DNA of 64,000 nt from the NCBI GenBank assembly GCA_029959085.1, contig JARWIR010000010.1, forward strand, positions 32,666,731 through 32,730,730, in the 5' to 3' direction. This document shows, in pieces, positions 10,503 through 22,078 of this stretch; position 1 is the first letter of the stretch, and the number at the start of each line of letters is the position of its first letter. This DNA comes from Nemophila menziesii. Lineage: Eukaryota; Streptophyta; Magnoliopsida; Boraginales; Hydrophyllaceae. Under the pieces are notes generated by a model. It was given only the letters and a program-made list of their open reading frames with translations, ran no database searches and was not told the origin of the DNA. The translations under genes and the position numbers were made by a program.

Positions 10503-12124
10503 CTTAACCTACTCCAAAGATAATTGGGATAGATACATGTTTTATACCAAGAAACTTGAGGAGTTTTGGCTTTAGGAAAAGACTTACTGGCCTAGAGAGC
10601 TAGAAATAATTGGATTGCTTGAGGTGATCGCAACATTAAATATTTTTAGATAATCACCAATACCATACACATTCGTAATAATATTCTTATGCTCAACTAG
10701 CTAATGGAAAATGGTTGGAAACTCAAAACTGATTCAAACGGATATCATTGATCACTTCTCAAATATCTTTCAAATAGTTAGGGTTCGAGACATTCAACGA
10801 GTAATTAGTCAATCCAAAGGTTAATGAATGGACAAACTTATATTTTCTGAAACCAGAGATAATGGATAAAGTTAAAAGAGTATTTTAGAATTTAATCCTA
10901 ATAAAGCCCTATGTCCGGATGGTTTTGTGGGATTCTTTTCTCGTAAAAAGTGGGATATGAATAAACTTGATGTTTGTAGGGTCTCCCAAGATTGATGATC
11001 AACAACAATGATTTATGCTCTCTTAATAGCTCAGTTATTACATGGATCCCTAAGTTAGAGAAGGCAAGACTAATTGTGTTAGTGAGGCCCAAAAGGCTTT
11101 TATTCTGGGTAGATACATTCATGAAAATATCCTTTTGGCTGATGAGATGTGTCACCACCTTAATCCCAAAAGATTTCAAATGTACAAATCACGATTAAAG
11201 CGAATATCTCCAATTCTTATGAAAAAATTGAATGGGTCTTTCTCAAGACCCTTCTACTTAATTTAAGTTTCAAGATAGATGGGTTTCTTGGATCATAAAT
11301 TTAGTTTGTAGTGTGTCCCGTGAGATGGTAACTAATGGGATGGCTTATCTCATTAAGAACCCCATCACGGGCCTTAACCAACATGATCCATTATTTCCTT
11401 ATCTTTTATGTCTAGTCACCAATGCATGTTGCTCCATAATAATTGAGAAGGAGAAGTGGTCTACTTAAGGGGTTCAAGGTTTCTAGAAATTCTCCAATGG
11501 TAACCCACATCTGTTTTGCGGATGACAGCCTTTTCTACGTCGAAACTAATGAAAATAATATTTTTAATAATAACATCCTACATAATTACGAAGTTGCTTT
11601 GAGCTAGATGATAAATCTTAATAAAATTGATGTTATATTTAGTAAAAACACACGATCTCACATTAGAAACACCCTATCTAACCTTTAGAACATGAAGAAT
11701 CTTGTTTACCTACACAAAAACTTAGTTTCCCTTCCGACTTGGGTAGATCTAAATTTAAAGCCTTAGACTGGTTGATCTATAGGTTCAAAAATAATATGGA
11801 TTCCTGGCATAACTTTTTCCCATCAAAGAGTGAAAGGAGGTCATTCTAAAGGTTGTCATCAATTCCATCCCCAATCACTTTCTTTAGGTTTTCCTTATCC
11901 CAAAACTACTGTCCTATCATTTGTATTCTTTGGTGGCCATTTTTATGGAACAATAAGAACAAATTCCACTTGAAAATGTGGTATTTAATTATTAACTTAA
12001 TATCGATGGAGGCCTTGGTCTTAATAAATTTAATCTTGGGAATATCTCCCTCTTGCCTCTAACTCTTGGAGAATTTTTCCTTCTACAAAATTATATCTCC
12101 CTCTTGCCTCTAACTCTTGGAGAA
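10503..12124 (+). pseudogene. LINE reverse transcriptase relic
   Basis: A second, older LINE ORF2 recognisable only in pieces across frames. CPDGF near 10910 matches the GPDG motif. EAQKAFILGRYIHENILLAD near 11080-11145 matches the Q-AFI-GR-I-DN-L-A helix of plant L1 RTs. RWVSWI near 11270 and ICFADDSLFY near 11515 (the catalytic F-A-D-D) follow in the correct order. Stops and frameshifts are everywhere. The relic ends abruptly against Athila integrase sequence at about 12125. Confidence 0.75.
12042..12124. repeat. 32-bp direct duplication at LINE/Athila junction
   Basis: A 32-bp segment (12042-12073) beginning ATATCTCCCTCTTGCC is repeated exactly at 12093-12124. The 19-bp spacer is T- and A-rich. 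The second copy ends precisely where Athila integrase homology starts. Confidence 0.9.
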
Positions 12125-12660
12125 ATGGTCAAGTCGAAATCTCTAATTGAGAAATAAACTATATTCTTGAGAAGATCGTCAGACCAACGAGGAAGTGTTT
12201 TTCAATGAAGTTATATGATGTGATATGGGCTTACATAACACCTTCAAGACGCCCCTAGGTGCATCACTGTATCGAATGGTATATGGTAAGGCTTGTCAGT
12301 TACCACTTGAACTGGAATTGAGAGCATATTGGGCGATAATAGAGCTAAACTTCGATCCACTATCGACCGGAGAGAAAAGAATGATGAAATTGAATGAACT
12401 TGATGAGTTCCACTTTAATGCTTATGAGAATGCCAAACTTTACAAAGATAAAACCAATAAATGGCATGATAAGCGGATTCAGAAGAAGACATTTAAAAAA
12501 GGGAAAAAGATTGCTAAAATACAACTCTAGGTTCAGGAACTATCTGAGAAAGTTAAGACCGAAGTGGTCGAGCCCATACGTTGTTACTAAAGTCACGCCT
12601 TATAGAACAATAGAGATTGAGAATCAAACCGAACATGAGCTACATGGTGAATGGTAATCT
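12125..12660 (+). pseudogene. Athila integrase C-terminal part
   Basis: Starts at NGQVEIS, the conserved S-GQVE-SNREIK segment at the end of the integrase catalytic core, then YILEKIVRPTRK. After a frame change come TFKTPLGASLYRMVYGKAC and LPLELELRAYWAI, hallmark Athila sequence, and NELDEFHFNAYENAKLYKDK. A further frame change gives LRPKWSSPYVVTKVTPY..IEIEN, the C-terminal barrel that binds DNA. There are at least three frame breaks. Residues before the second half of the catalytic core are lost. Confidence 0.85.
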
Positions 12661-13762
12661 GTTGAAAATTTACCATGGAGGCGAGGATTCCATTCACGAG
12701 GAGGATCCAAACTATGGAGAGATCATGTACCTTATGAAAGCCGCATAGCCCACGAGGTAACTCTTCGAGCTTAACGACGTTAAAAAAACCCAAATAAAGG
12801 TGAAAAACCATATGTAGATTAGGTTATTACTTTTATAGTGTAAAATATATAGTTTAGTGTTTCATTTATGTGTATTACTGTGTATTAAAGCTAATGGGAG
12901 AGAAAAGTATATCAGTTGTTGTGTAGGTAGGTATAATGTGAGTTTGGGGTGAAAGGAGCCAGAGAAAGAAATATACAACACTACCTTGTGGTATACATAA
13001 GGTGCTGCAATACCATGCAAGTAACCAAAAACGTGTACACGCTACTCAACGCTCTCAAGAATCAGATAAAATGGAGTTGTAGCTTGCAAATCACGGTACA
13101 CCTTGCCACTTGCGGTATTGCCGCAAATATTGTGTGAATCATGTGCACTATACTCCACATTTGAGGAAATAGAGATATTTGACATATAGGATGCAAAAGT
13201 CGCGGTACACCGCAAAGCGTGTCCACGCTCGAGAAGTTAGAAGAATTCAAGCGACAAAAATTTGCGACCTAGCGTCACGACGAAGCTTCACGAGGAAAGA
13301 GATGCGGTACAACACAAGGCTCGAGGTAAACCACACAAGAACCATTTTGAAAAAAGAAAGAGACTTATTAGGGTTTCTTACAAGCTAAACCTATTTTCAT
13401 CTTTTTCACTCAGATGAATTTCCCACCTTCAAACTCCATTGAATCTTCATGAAGCTTAAGAAAACATTCACTGACACACCCAAAACATCATCCTATCCTT
13501 CACCCATCTTCCACCCACACATAAACAACACTCAATCCAATCCATAACACCAATAAACACCAAGCTCTTAAAACTTTTTAGAGAAATCTGCAACTCTAAT
13601 AAAGCTTCTTTCTTCCTTCATTATCTACAAAACATTATTCTACAACTATCATATATCCTCTTGCAAAGTACAACCCAAAGAAATTTATATTAGACTTATC
13701 TTATCTTTGAGTTGTGGGTTAAGATAAATGACAAAAATAACAGATGCAACTCAATTCAATAG
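12661..13762 (+). other. Element B spacer between integrase and the small 3' ORF
   Basis: Non-coding. It includes the CpG-rich motif cluster at 12960-13340. A C- and A-rich stretch follows (13390-13640); its reverse complement contains GTGTGGGTGGAAG and AAGCTTCATGAAG and loosely resembles the corresponding spacers in A and C. No gene is supported. Confidence 0.55.
12960..13340. repeat. CpG-rich palindromic motif cluster in element B spacer
   Basis: Contains GCGGTACACCGCAA (near 13202), CACGGTACACCTTGCC (near 13092), TTGCGGTATTGCCGCAA (near 13109) and ATGCGGTACAACAC (near 13299), plus GCGTGTCCACGC. The same CGGTACACCG theme fills the matching spacer of A at 235-575, but the intervening sequence differs. 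Confidence 0.65.
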
Positions 13763-14128
13763 GAGGTGAAGAATAAGACGAAGAAATCACTCGGGAAAAC
13801 AAAGGAAAAACCAATTTTCACTCTTAAAGTACCTTGGAAGAATCCAAAACCCAAAATGCCTGCACAATCAGGTGAGAGGTATAACTTGGGGAAAAGAGTT
13901 CCAGAGGAATAAGAAGAGAAAGAACGAATCGACAAAGATTTCTTTTCAGCCTCAATCCTGAAAGAAGGTATGGATATCTTTGACAGGATGGAGAAAATAG
14001 AAAAGATACAGCACAGACGTGTCATGAACCAATTGAGCATTATGGCGGACATCACTGAGACCTTTTTCGATCGTGAATTCGAAAGGATGTGCTATGAACA
14101 CGTATCATCTTCTAAACCCTCAACATAA
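13763..14128 (+). pseudogene. Small ORF in 3' region of element B (unknown function)
   Basis: An open frame of about 122 codons with a single internal TAA (near 13910), ending TAA at 14126-14128. The first part is rich in Lys and Arg (KSLGKQRKNQ..WKNPKPK). The second ATG at 13856 begins MPAQSGERYNLGKRVPEE. After the stop come an acidic/basic alpha-helical stretch (MDIFDRMEKIEKIQHRR) and FFDREFERMCYEH. The YNLGKRVP..EKE..KD pattern resembles YHMRKRVP..EKE..KD in the minus-strand ORF at 46743-47090, at a similar distance from the 3' LTR. It occupies the position where some Athila elements carry an env-like ORF. I see no signal peptide or membrane segment. Function not known. Confidence 0.5.
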
Positions 14129-15560
14129 GTAATTTTATATGTTTTAGTATATATTAGTAATTCTAATTTATTTTTGAGTCTTTTTTCGAGTCGTGGAGAC
14201 ACTGCTCAGTTTTGAGTTGGGGTAGGGTACTCGTTATCCTTATTCCTGTTTTTGTTTTTCATTTCTTTTCAAAAATCCATAAAATTTTAAAAAAAAAATT
14301 AGAATAAGTAATAGTTGTAAAATGTTGTGAATGTACCTTTTTAATCATAGTTTTAACAAGTTAATTATAGGAAACAGTGTATTTTTAAAATTTTGTACAA
14401 AGTGCGTAATGTGTCTATATGAAAACAATAAATAAAGGATAAAGAGGATTAGTAAGAAATGCATAGAAGTTAAGTTTGAACTTTGGAACCTTTGAGAGGT
14501 GTGCAAAATGTGAGGTTTGAACTAGTGAATAAACTTCTTAGCTTGTGAGATGAAAGTGAGAAAATAACAAACCCTATCAGTTAGGAAAATGATTACGACA
14601 TTTCTTTGTTAGCCCTTTGTTGCCTTTAGCTTGCCTCCAATATATGTACCTAATTATTCTTTTTTGGCCCATTCTATCATGTATATCCTTTTCTTTGATG
14701 ACCACATTATAAGCCTATACCCTTTAGTTTTAGGACTTGACCATATGACCCGCTCTCGAATCACATGCCTAGGAATGATTGTCATGGAGCTTGAGTTTTG
14801 GTTGGTGGGCATACATGAACAGGTGATACATTGGGTAGGTATATGTTTATTGTTTTTTAATCATTTTACACTTATATGATAATCCATTCTGGATTGAGAA
14901 AAAGAAAAATTTAAGAAAATTAAAGAAATTAGCAACACGAGAACTCATACATAAAAAATAGTTTCCTGTTTGACTTAAAAATGTGAAAAGAATGAAAAAC
15001 AATTTTGATTAGGACATCTTTGGATATTGGTTAGGATTTGGGGATGCAATGTTATAGCATCAAACGGGTTGAATGAGCACGATTATGAGCGTAAACTCAA
15101 GCTCTAGGGAAATTAGTTGATTGATAGTGAGAAGGGGCCAAAAGCCAACTTTAAATTATCCTAAATATATATCACACTCTACCTTAAGCCTACGCTATCA
15201 CCTTAAGACCTTAGTATTCCTAGATACTTAGGTGAGTAACGATTGAACAAGTAGGGAATAGCTAAGTGTATTATTAGTCACTAGAAAAAACCTATTAACA
15301 ACATCCTATAGCCGTCATATAACCCTAAGTTAGAATCGTCCTACTTGCATAGCGAAATTAATCCACTACTGAACTTATTATATGTTGATTGTTTGTACAT
15401 TACACACATTTGTATATTATTTATTGAACAACACTATATGAGAATTATTAGGGTAGTTTCTTTAGGGTTATTCATTATCTTTATATTTACCCTTTCTTAT
15501 TGTGTTATTTGGACTTAGGCCCCTTTGGGTTTTCTTTTATTTTGTCGGGATGGCAAAACT
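14129..15560 (+). other. Element B 3' untranslated region
   Basis: AT-rich non-coding DNA between the small ORF and the 3' LTR. It has a second polypurine tract at 14210-14222. A TTTGAGAGGTGTGCAAAATG segment near 14490 has a counterpart, in the same element orientation, in C near 46340. No credible gene. Confidence 0.6.
14210..14222 (+). promoter_or_regulatory. Internal second polypurine-tract-like site
   Basis: TTTTGAGTTGGGG, preceded by GAGTCGTGGAGACAC. It has the same core as the LTR-adjacent tract at 15561 but lies about 1.35 kb upstream of the LTR. Element C has the equivalent at 46599-46615. Confidence 0.6.
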
Positions 15561-15575
15561 TTGAGTTGGGGGTCT
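15561..15575 (+). promoter_or_regulatory. Polypurine tract, element B
   Basis: TTGAGTTGGGGGTCT lies directly before the LTR start TGATGTC. It is the expected primer for plus-strand DNA synthesis. Confidence 0.85.
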
Positions 15576-17300
15576 TGATGTCACCTGTTTTTGGATAAAT
15601 TATTCTACTCACGATATATCTTTTTGAGGGTTGACGGGACCTAAGTGAGGGATTTTTCTCTAATAATTTCCATATGTGACTTTTCCATATTATTTTGGAC
15701 ATTATGTTATTTATAGAGTTTTTGAGCTTTATTTGTGTGTTAAGTGTGTATCGTTTAGTAACATGATTAACACGGAGTCTAAGGAGATGAGAAGAAATCA
15801 ATAATTGAAGTCCAAACTCAAGCCAATGCGTAAAAAGAGCTTAAAGTTACTTTTGGAAGACTAGAGCGTTTACCGGAAAAGTCTTGATGTCACATTGTTT
15901 CAGTCACCACGACGTATTGTTCAGATATTTTGAAGTAATTCATTTTGATTAAGATATATATTGAAGTCAATGTCGTGTGAGAGGTGATGGAAGTAAATTT
16001 AGAGTTGAGACGAGAAAGTTATGTCAATTTTACCAACATGACTCGAAACTGGACAACATTGGTAAAAAACGGGTTGGGCCAGTCTTAAGTCATTTAAGTG
16101 AGCCCATTAGGTCCACAATGTTTATAGACTAAGTATATAAGCTTATTTAAGTCATTTAGAGGAGGAGCTACATGCTTGGAGAAGAGGGAAAAAGGTGTTT
16201 ACACCCAAATTTCATCATTCTCCACCATTCCACAACCAAGTCATTCAACATTTTAGGTTAATACGGGTCCATTTTATCTTGTGAACATGATTCTAAAATT
16301 AGTTTTTCTGTATTTCCATTTATTTAGTTTAAGATAAACATTTTATGCTTGAGACTTGCAATGGGTATGAACCCTAGTTGCTTTTTTTTGGTCAAACATA
16401 CAAGTAAAGAACACTTAAAACGAATTTAGCCTATTCCCAGTCTCGTAAAAGCCGACCCCAACTCCATAGGGTCCAGATGATCCGGTGCCGATTGCTCCGT
16501 GGAAGATGTTTGAAGCAGATCGCTCCGTGATCCTCAACCATCTTGTTGATCCGCGTAACGAACGGTCGGACTTTCCACCATACAGCTTGAAACGACTTCC
16601 CTAGTTGCTTATTATTTATGTTTTGGATGTTTGGGATAATATTCAATTGAAATGAATTGAAGTTTTTAGTATTCCATTTTTTTATATATTTATGCTGGTT
16701 TCCTATCTATGTCTTGATCACGCATAGGTAGTTTGATACTTTCGGCTAACACCTAGATTGGGGTCGGATTTTTGGACATAATATATAAACGCCTAGTGCA
16801 CGACATTGAACTGGATGGTCTTGTCTGCTAGTTAGTCTATAGGGTTAGGTAACCTAATCAATCGGATAGCCAGCTAATGTGTTAGGTTGAGATCTAGGTT
16901 TACCCAGATAGGGAGTCAGAGTGCGTTTAAATACCGGTTAATGAGAACCACTCAATTCTACTTTATACCAATGACAAGATAATATTACTAGGAAAATTAC
17001 TCGCAAGGATCAAGCATTGCATCTCATATTATCATTTTAATAATTTTCATCTTAGTTAATATTTATTGTAATTGCAACTTAGTCCTTTAATTTAAAATCA
17101 AACTAATATAATTTATATTGCATTATTTACCTTGCGACTTAACGTTGCACTTCACTCTAAACATATTTACTACACTCTTAGTAGTACCTAAGGAAACATA
17201 ACTCTTAGATTATCATATTTTTACTTGTTGATACCCCGTACGCTTGCAGGTAGTCATAGTTCTATCGGTAACAATTTATATCACACCTAGAACCGCAACA
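15576..17300 (+). repeat. 3' LTR of element B
   Basis: Begins TGATGTCACC after the polypurine tract and ends TATCACACCTAGAACCGCAACA-like, aligned with the TATCACGCCCTAGCCGACACCA-like end of the solo LTR. Subtracting the LINE fragment insertion gives about 1.5 kb, the family length. A TATA-like GTATATAAG lies at about 16133-16141. The expected right target duplication would be CTAGG, but the left partner is lost. Confidence 0.8.
16372..16610 (-). mobile_element. 5'-truncated LINE fragment in LTR B, with 12-bp TSD
   Basis: A 215-bp insert (16384-16598) flanked by CCCTAGTTGCTT at 16372-16383 and 16599-16610. The plus strand opens with a T-run, so the element is on the minus strand with its A-tail at the left. 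The minus strand encodes WWKVRPFVTRINKMVEDHG..ICFKHLPR, matching the end of the RNase H region (compare IYFRHLPRELNSQADRLAK at 27050-27331). A short dead-on-arrival LINE copy. Confidence 0.9.
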
Positions 17301-17361
17301 CTAGGGTAATCCATATAATTCCAAGCTTCTCCACTAAGCTTCTCTTATCTTTTAAAGGTGA
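17301..17361. other. Short flank between LTR B and solo LTR
   Basis: Sixty bases of target DNA containing two AAGCTTCTC copies. No feature. Confidence 0.5.
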
Positions 17362-17366
17362 GATAT
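17362..17366. repeat. Left TSD of solo LTR (GATAT)
   Basis: GATAT immediately before TGGTGTC; repeated at 18873-18877. Confidence 0.9.
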
Positions 17367-18872
17367 TGGTGTCGGCTAGGGCGTGATAAAAATAAGATAA
17401 TAAACGATGCGACTAAACACCTTAACCGAGCACGATTCTCACTACAAGTATCCCAGGTCGTACGCAAGTCTTAATGATAAGTAAAGATTCGTTCTCAGGG
17501 GACATAGTGTGTTATATGAATGGATTAACAAAAAAGAATAGTAATAAATAGTTACTGAATTAAAAGACAATAAAAGTAAATATGATTGATTGAGGAGAGA
17601 ATGATTAATGAAAACTAAAGACAATAAATTAAAGATGAGAAAATAAGATGAGAGAGTATAGCGCAGGTTTGGCTAGTACGCACTAATCCTTCTATTTCTT
17701 CTACTAGCTAATAAGGGTGATTAAAGCTCTTAGGTCACTAGCCAGGATTCTATATTCCTCCTCACCCCTTCCGGGTGGACTTAGGTGGCAACCTAATAAT
17801 TACCAGTGGACTTGGGTAAGGGGACCATGCGCAATCATCGGGGGTTAAATCTCAAACCCTAATGACTATCTAGTTAGGAAAGCCCTTCTGGATCACTACC
17901 GCACACTAGATGCTTATGTGATGTTTCAATAATTAGACACCCCTTTCCCTTTCGGGTGACCATCTAACTACTATCAAGACAATCCTAACGTGATCAAGAT
18001 CAAGACTGGTATTAAATCAAAGCACATAAAACAAATATATGGTAAAGAAGCTATAATCAATTTAAAAGACTTTTCCCAAACAAACTTAGATTGAATAATA
18101 TAGAATTCAAATATTATACATATGCAAAACCCAATCTATGGGAAAATTAGTTCATACGAGAAAGAAATAAACTAAAATAAAGATACATACTGTCAACTTG
18201 CTTCTCTTGGATGACTTTTATGATAAATAATATTAAGGACTAATGAGGTAGAGGCCATAACATATTTATAATGATTAAATAGTGTATTTATAGGTGTTTA
18301 AAACACCCTAGGTCGAAATCTTGGAGTAGAAGTCAAGTAATTGGACTCCATTTACAAATCAAATTCGTTTTCTAAAATATAGAAGATAGGATAAACACTA
18401 CTGTCTTGGTCTGGTCGTAACTCCTTCATCATTGTTCCCATTTTTGCCTGCTTCATATCTAAATGACCGTAGCAGAAAGATCTAAACATTTTATTTTTAT
18501 TGCTCATCCAAATTCCTGTCCGATTTGTAGTTAATTTCACTTTAGTGGACATGGCTGCATAATTTCAGATTTACTTAGCAGATTTTCCTTTCCTATTTTA
18601 TCTCTACTTCCTTTTATCTCTTAATTCCTTCCATATATTCTTCCTTATCTCTTTAGAATTGATTTGGAATCTAATTAATTTCCATATATCATTAAAGCTT
18701 CACATCAACACACATATTAAACCAAATATGCTATAAAAATAATAATTCATCAACTCAAGACAAGGAATATGAATTTATCAAAATATGAATAAAAATCTCT
18801 AATTGAATACTTGAATACACCTAAAATGATGTCTCCAACCTAGATTATTATATCAAAAATAGGGAGACATCA
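17367..18872 (-). mobile_element. Solo LTR, Athila-like family (copy S1)
   Basis: A 1506-bp LTR with plus-strand ends TGGTGTCGG and GGGAGACATCA, flanked by perfect GATAT duplications and no internal sequence. This is the product of recombination between the two LTRs of one element. It lacks the LINE seen in A and so provides the empty-site reference for the 4396-9685 insertion. It carries the family block GCACACTAGATG..TATGTGATG near 17900. Confidence 0.95.
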
Positions 18873-19789
18873 GATATAAACCTTTAAACCAAGGGTATTC
18901 TGTGCTAAACCACTATCTACAAAACTTGAGACTTTTGTTAGTTAAGTCACAACACTTGAGACTTTTGAAAGGGTAAGTCACAACCTAAAAACCTACTTCT
19001 TATCTAAACTCTAGCAATCATAGCTAATATATAATATACATAAAGTGTATAAACCTTGTTTGTTGGATAGATACATATGTGAAAAAATTGCTTCTGCTTT
19101 TAGATTAAGCAAATATTACAAGTAAGAACACGAACTCTACTTTGTGAGTTATATGTAAAAGTTGAAGCTTAATTTTTGAACTCCTTGATTGAGTGGATAG
19201 AAGTTGAATCTTTGATTAGATAATATCATTTATCTCTTGGATATGAAAGTTGTAACATCAAATCTTGTTTATGTGATCTAAAACTGGAAATCAAGTTTGG
19301 AGATTCTTTTCGTGAAGTATATGAATGTTTGGTGATAATTTGTGCCTTCAAGATAGTGTTTGATGATGCAAGAGAGACTCATATATATATAGTACACATT
19401 CCGTCCTTTCTTCAGTAGATATAAATTCAGAAAGTAAGAAGATGACGTTGCATAATGTGATTACGTTACACCATTTTTCAGTGTGAAAATGTTATGCCGT
19501 ATTTCTTTATATTCGGTGGGAATGTTGCTATGATGCCCGAATTGTTCAGAACTTATTTGGTCGTTTTTCAGTTAAAATGACATACTGTTTTTATGGCCTA
19601 AAAAATTAAACCTTTTTTTAGTTGAGGAAGAAATAACATCTTGGATATAATTTAAGCTTCCAATAAATATTCTTCCTACACGTAGTCGTTAGATAATACA
19701 TTCCAACATATATGTTAAAACAACTCAAGAGCTAAAATTACATCATACAAAAGAATAAACAAAGATAGGATAATCACAAGATAATGACC
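18873..19789. other. Unassigned AT-rich stretch
   Basis: Starts with the right GATAT duplication. An ACTTGAGACTTTTG segment is repeated near 18925 and 18955. I see no coding potential or known element. Confidence 0.4.
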
Positions 19790-20219
19790 TTAATAATTCT
19801 AAATTCTGTGCAGTTAAGAAATCCTTGAATTCCGTGATTTATTTTGTCTATAATGAGATAAAGAATAGGGAATCGTCTAAGATCAGCAGATGTGTAAGTC
19901 ACATATAGTACCTTCTAATCATGAGATCTTCAATTTCCGAAGTTGACCTTTTTTTTGTTAATAAGACAGATAAGTAATTACGTGATTAAACTAAACAAAA
20001 AAGGTGACAAGAGGTCCCACTGTCGCAACCCTCTCTCAGGAGAGATCGTTTGGAAGAAGACCCCTCTTAGAGTTGATTTTGAAAGAAATCATTGTGATAC
20101 AATTACAAATCCAAGTTATCAACTTCTTGCAAAAACCCATGTTTTGTAGAGCTGGCAACAAGAAATCCCGTCGAACATGGCCGTATGCCTTCGACATGTC
20201 GAATTCCAGCGTTGTGTAG
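19790..20219 (-). pseudogene. LINE reverse transcriptase relic (minus strand)
   Basis: On the minus strand from 20219, LEFDMSKAYGHVRRDFLL and PALQNMGFCKKLITWI match the L-DM-KAYD-V-W-FL / L--MGF---WI block of plant LINE RT. HLLILDDSLFFIS near 19880-19845 is the F-A-D-D catalytic motif with F-A changed to I-L. Stops and frame changes lie between the two blocks. Upstream and downstream limits are not visible. Confidence 0.7.
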
Positions 20220-22078
20220 TATTTTTACGATCGTTAGTAAAACTAAATTATTAAAGTAAAGAGTGAGAACAATTTTTTGAGTGTCTATTATATTTTTGTC
20301 CCAAGTTGGTCACCTCATTATAGTCTCAGATAATAACCTAGGGTTCATAAGGTCTTTCTTCCACCTAGTTAACTAATTTTACACATTTTGCATATCTTGT
20401 TACTTATTAGGAGCATGAATTCACAAAAAATACCAAACATAACGATATGCAGTCCCTTTGGGGTCCTTTAAAAAACTATTGGAAAAATCATACTTATGAA
20501 CAATACTTTTGGAATCTTGTCTCTTAACATCGCTTCAAAAAGACACACCAAAAGTGGTTTATGCTTCCCCATTAGGGACTTAAACACATTACTTTTTAGA
20601 AGAGCCTGACCTGCTGAAAATTACAAACCACGATACTCATTTTCCCTTGGCGGCCAATTTGGGAGAGTGGCCACAACTTATTAGCTTGAGCTCACCCGAT
20701 ATCTTACTCTTCATCTTATTAGTATGATGTAACCCTGACTCTACTTTACCTTGCTATTAGTGCTACCACTGGACCCACTAGCCTCTACATCATCCAAGAG
20801 AGTTCAATGAATATTATAGTTAAAAATAGATCATGGTTACACATATCATTCTTTTTTATCTTATAAGAAAAGAAAAATAAAAAACAATTATCTCGATATC
20901 CCCCTCGATATAGAACTACTGAGGGAATAGGAATATTTTCTTATACTTCTTTTACTTTTTTTTAGTTGTATTGTACTCTGAAATTTGTTCATTCCTATTT
21001 CGTTATCGATGGTAAGATAATGAACAAATTAGAGGAGTAGATCAAGGGGAGACAACAAAGTTGCGTAAAGAACCTTAAAGTTCATGAGAGCTAATTCACC
21101 TCCTACAAGAAGACAATGTATTCAATTATATGTTTAGGTGAATTAATTTTCCATCAAAATATTTATTATATTATGCTAATCAATTTAAGGTAGGATTTTG
21201 CATTTAAATAAGAATAATTATGTGATTGATGACTGAAATTCATGCTTAGACAACTTAAAATATTAACTAAGTGTTATCATAGGTTTGGTATACTCTTATT
21301 ACAATGAAATAATAACTTAAATAATATTGGAAAAATAATATCGAAAGTTGCAAAAATATTTTTCTAAAACGATTAAATAAATTTCTCTCTCTAAAATCTC
21401 TTAACCAAAAGTTTCTGCAACTCCTTTCTTTCTTCAATGGCGATCTAATAATCTTACTTTATTTCTTTTTTCGGCAATGATCTTCACTCTTATTGTACTT
21501 GTTTCAACATGGGTTAGCTTCCTTATTCTCCGTACCTCATTATTTTTTGGTTTTGTGGTTGTTCTATTTTCGTTTTCTTTTTAATTACACATGCATTGGG
21601 GTTTTAGAGGATTTCAAGATCAAGAATCGAAAATCTCATACTTCTAATTTGTTTAATTTTCCAAAAATTGGCTTCTTACTCACATGCAAAGGAAAATATA
21701 AAATGATTTATCTGCCTTTTTATTTAAATGTTAGGAGGATTTTATTGTTGATAAAGTGATTAGTGGCCTAACTTTCAATTTCTCTCATCCAAACCTTCTG
21801 TAAATCAAATATGGTGGATCTAAAGTTTATTATGTATTCTATTTAAACATCTCTTATTCTCTCTCTAGAAACAAGAATGGATAAAAATGAAAAGTTCATC
21901 TTCTTTAATCAAATTAAAAAAAACATTAGTCTTCTTTTTTCTCATTTTTGATGATCCTTACTTGTTTTTTTCAATTACTTAATGTACTTTCTCTTTCTTC
22001 TCTGTTTTTAAATTTCATCCCGTTAGTTGTATATATGGATATTTGTTCCTTATTTCACACATGCAATAAAGGACAAAG
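20220..22078. other. AT-rich stretch with a possible LINE scrap
   Basis: Mostly unrecognised. Near 20530-20600 the plus strand can read SKRHTKSGLCFPIRDLNTLLF, vaguely like the GGLG-R-L---N-ALLAK segment of LINE ORF2, but this is weak. The rest (20870-22078) is T-rich DNA upstream of the LINE ORF2 at 22126. It holds no recognisable LINE ORF1. Confidence 0.35.

Larger units (their letters stand above)
12125..17300 (+). mobile_element. Athila-like element B, 3' portion
   Basis: A plus-strand element retaining the end of integrase, a GC-rich spacer, a small 3' ORF, two polypurine tracts and the 3' LTR. The 5' part up to the integrase core is missing; the left break abuts a LINE relic. The LTR belongs to the same 1.5-kb family as A, C, D and the solo copies. 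Confidence 0.85.

Noticed and set aside
13756..14055. 99-codon minus-strand ORF
   Set aside because: Shadow of the plus-strand small ORF of element B, which has a counterpart in element C; the minus frame has none.
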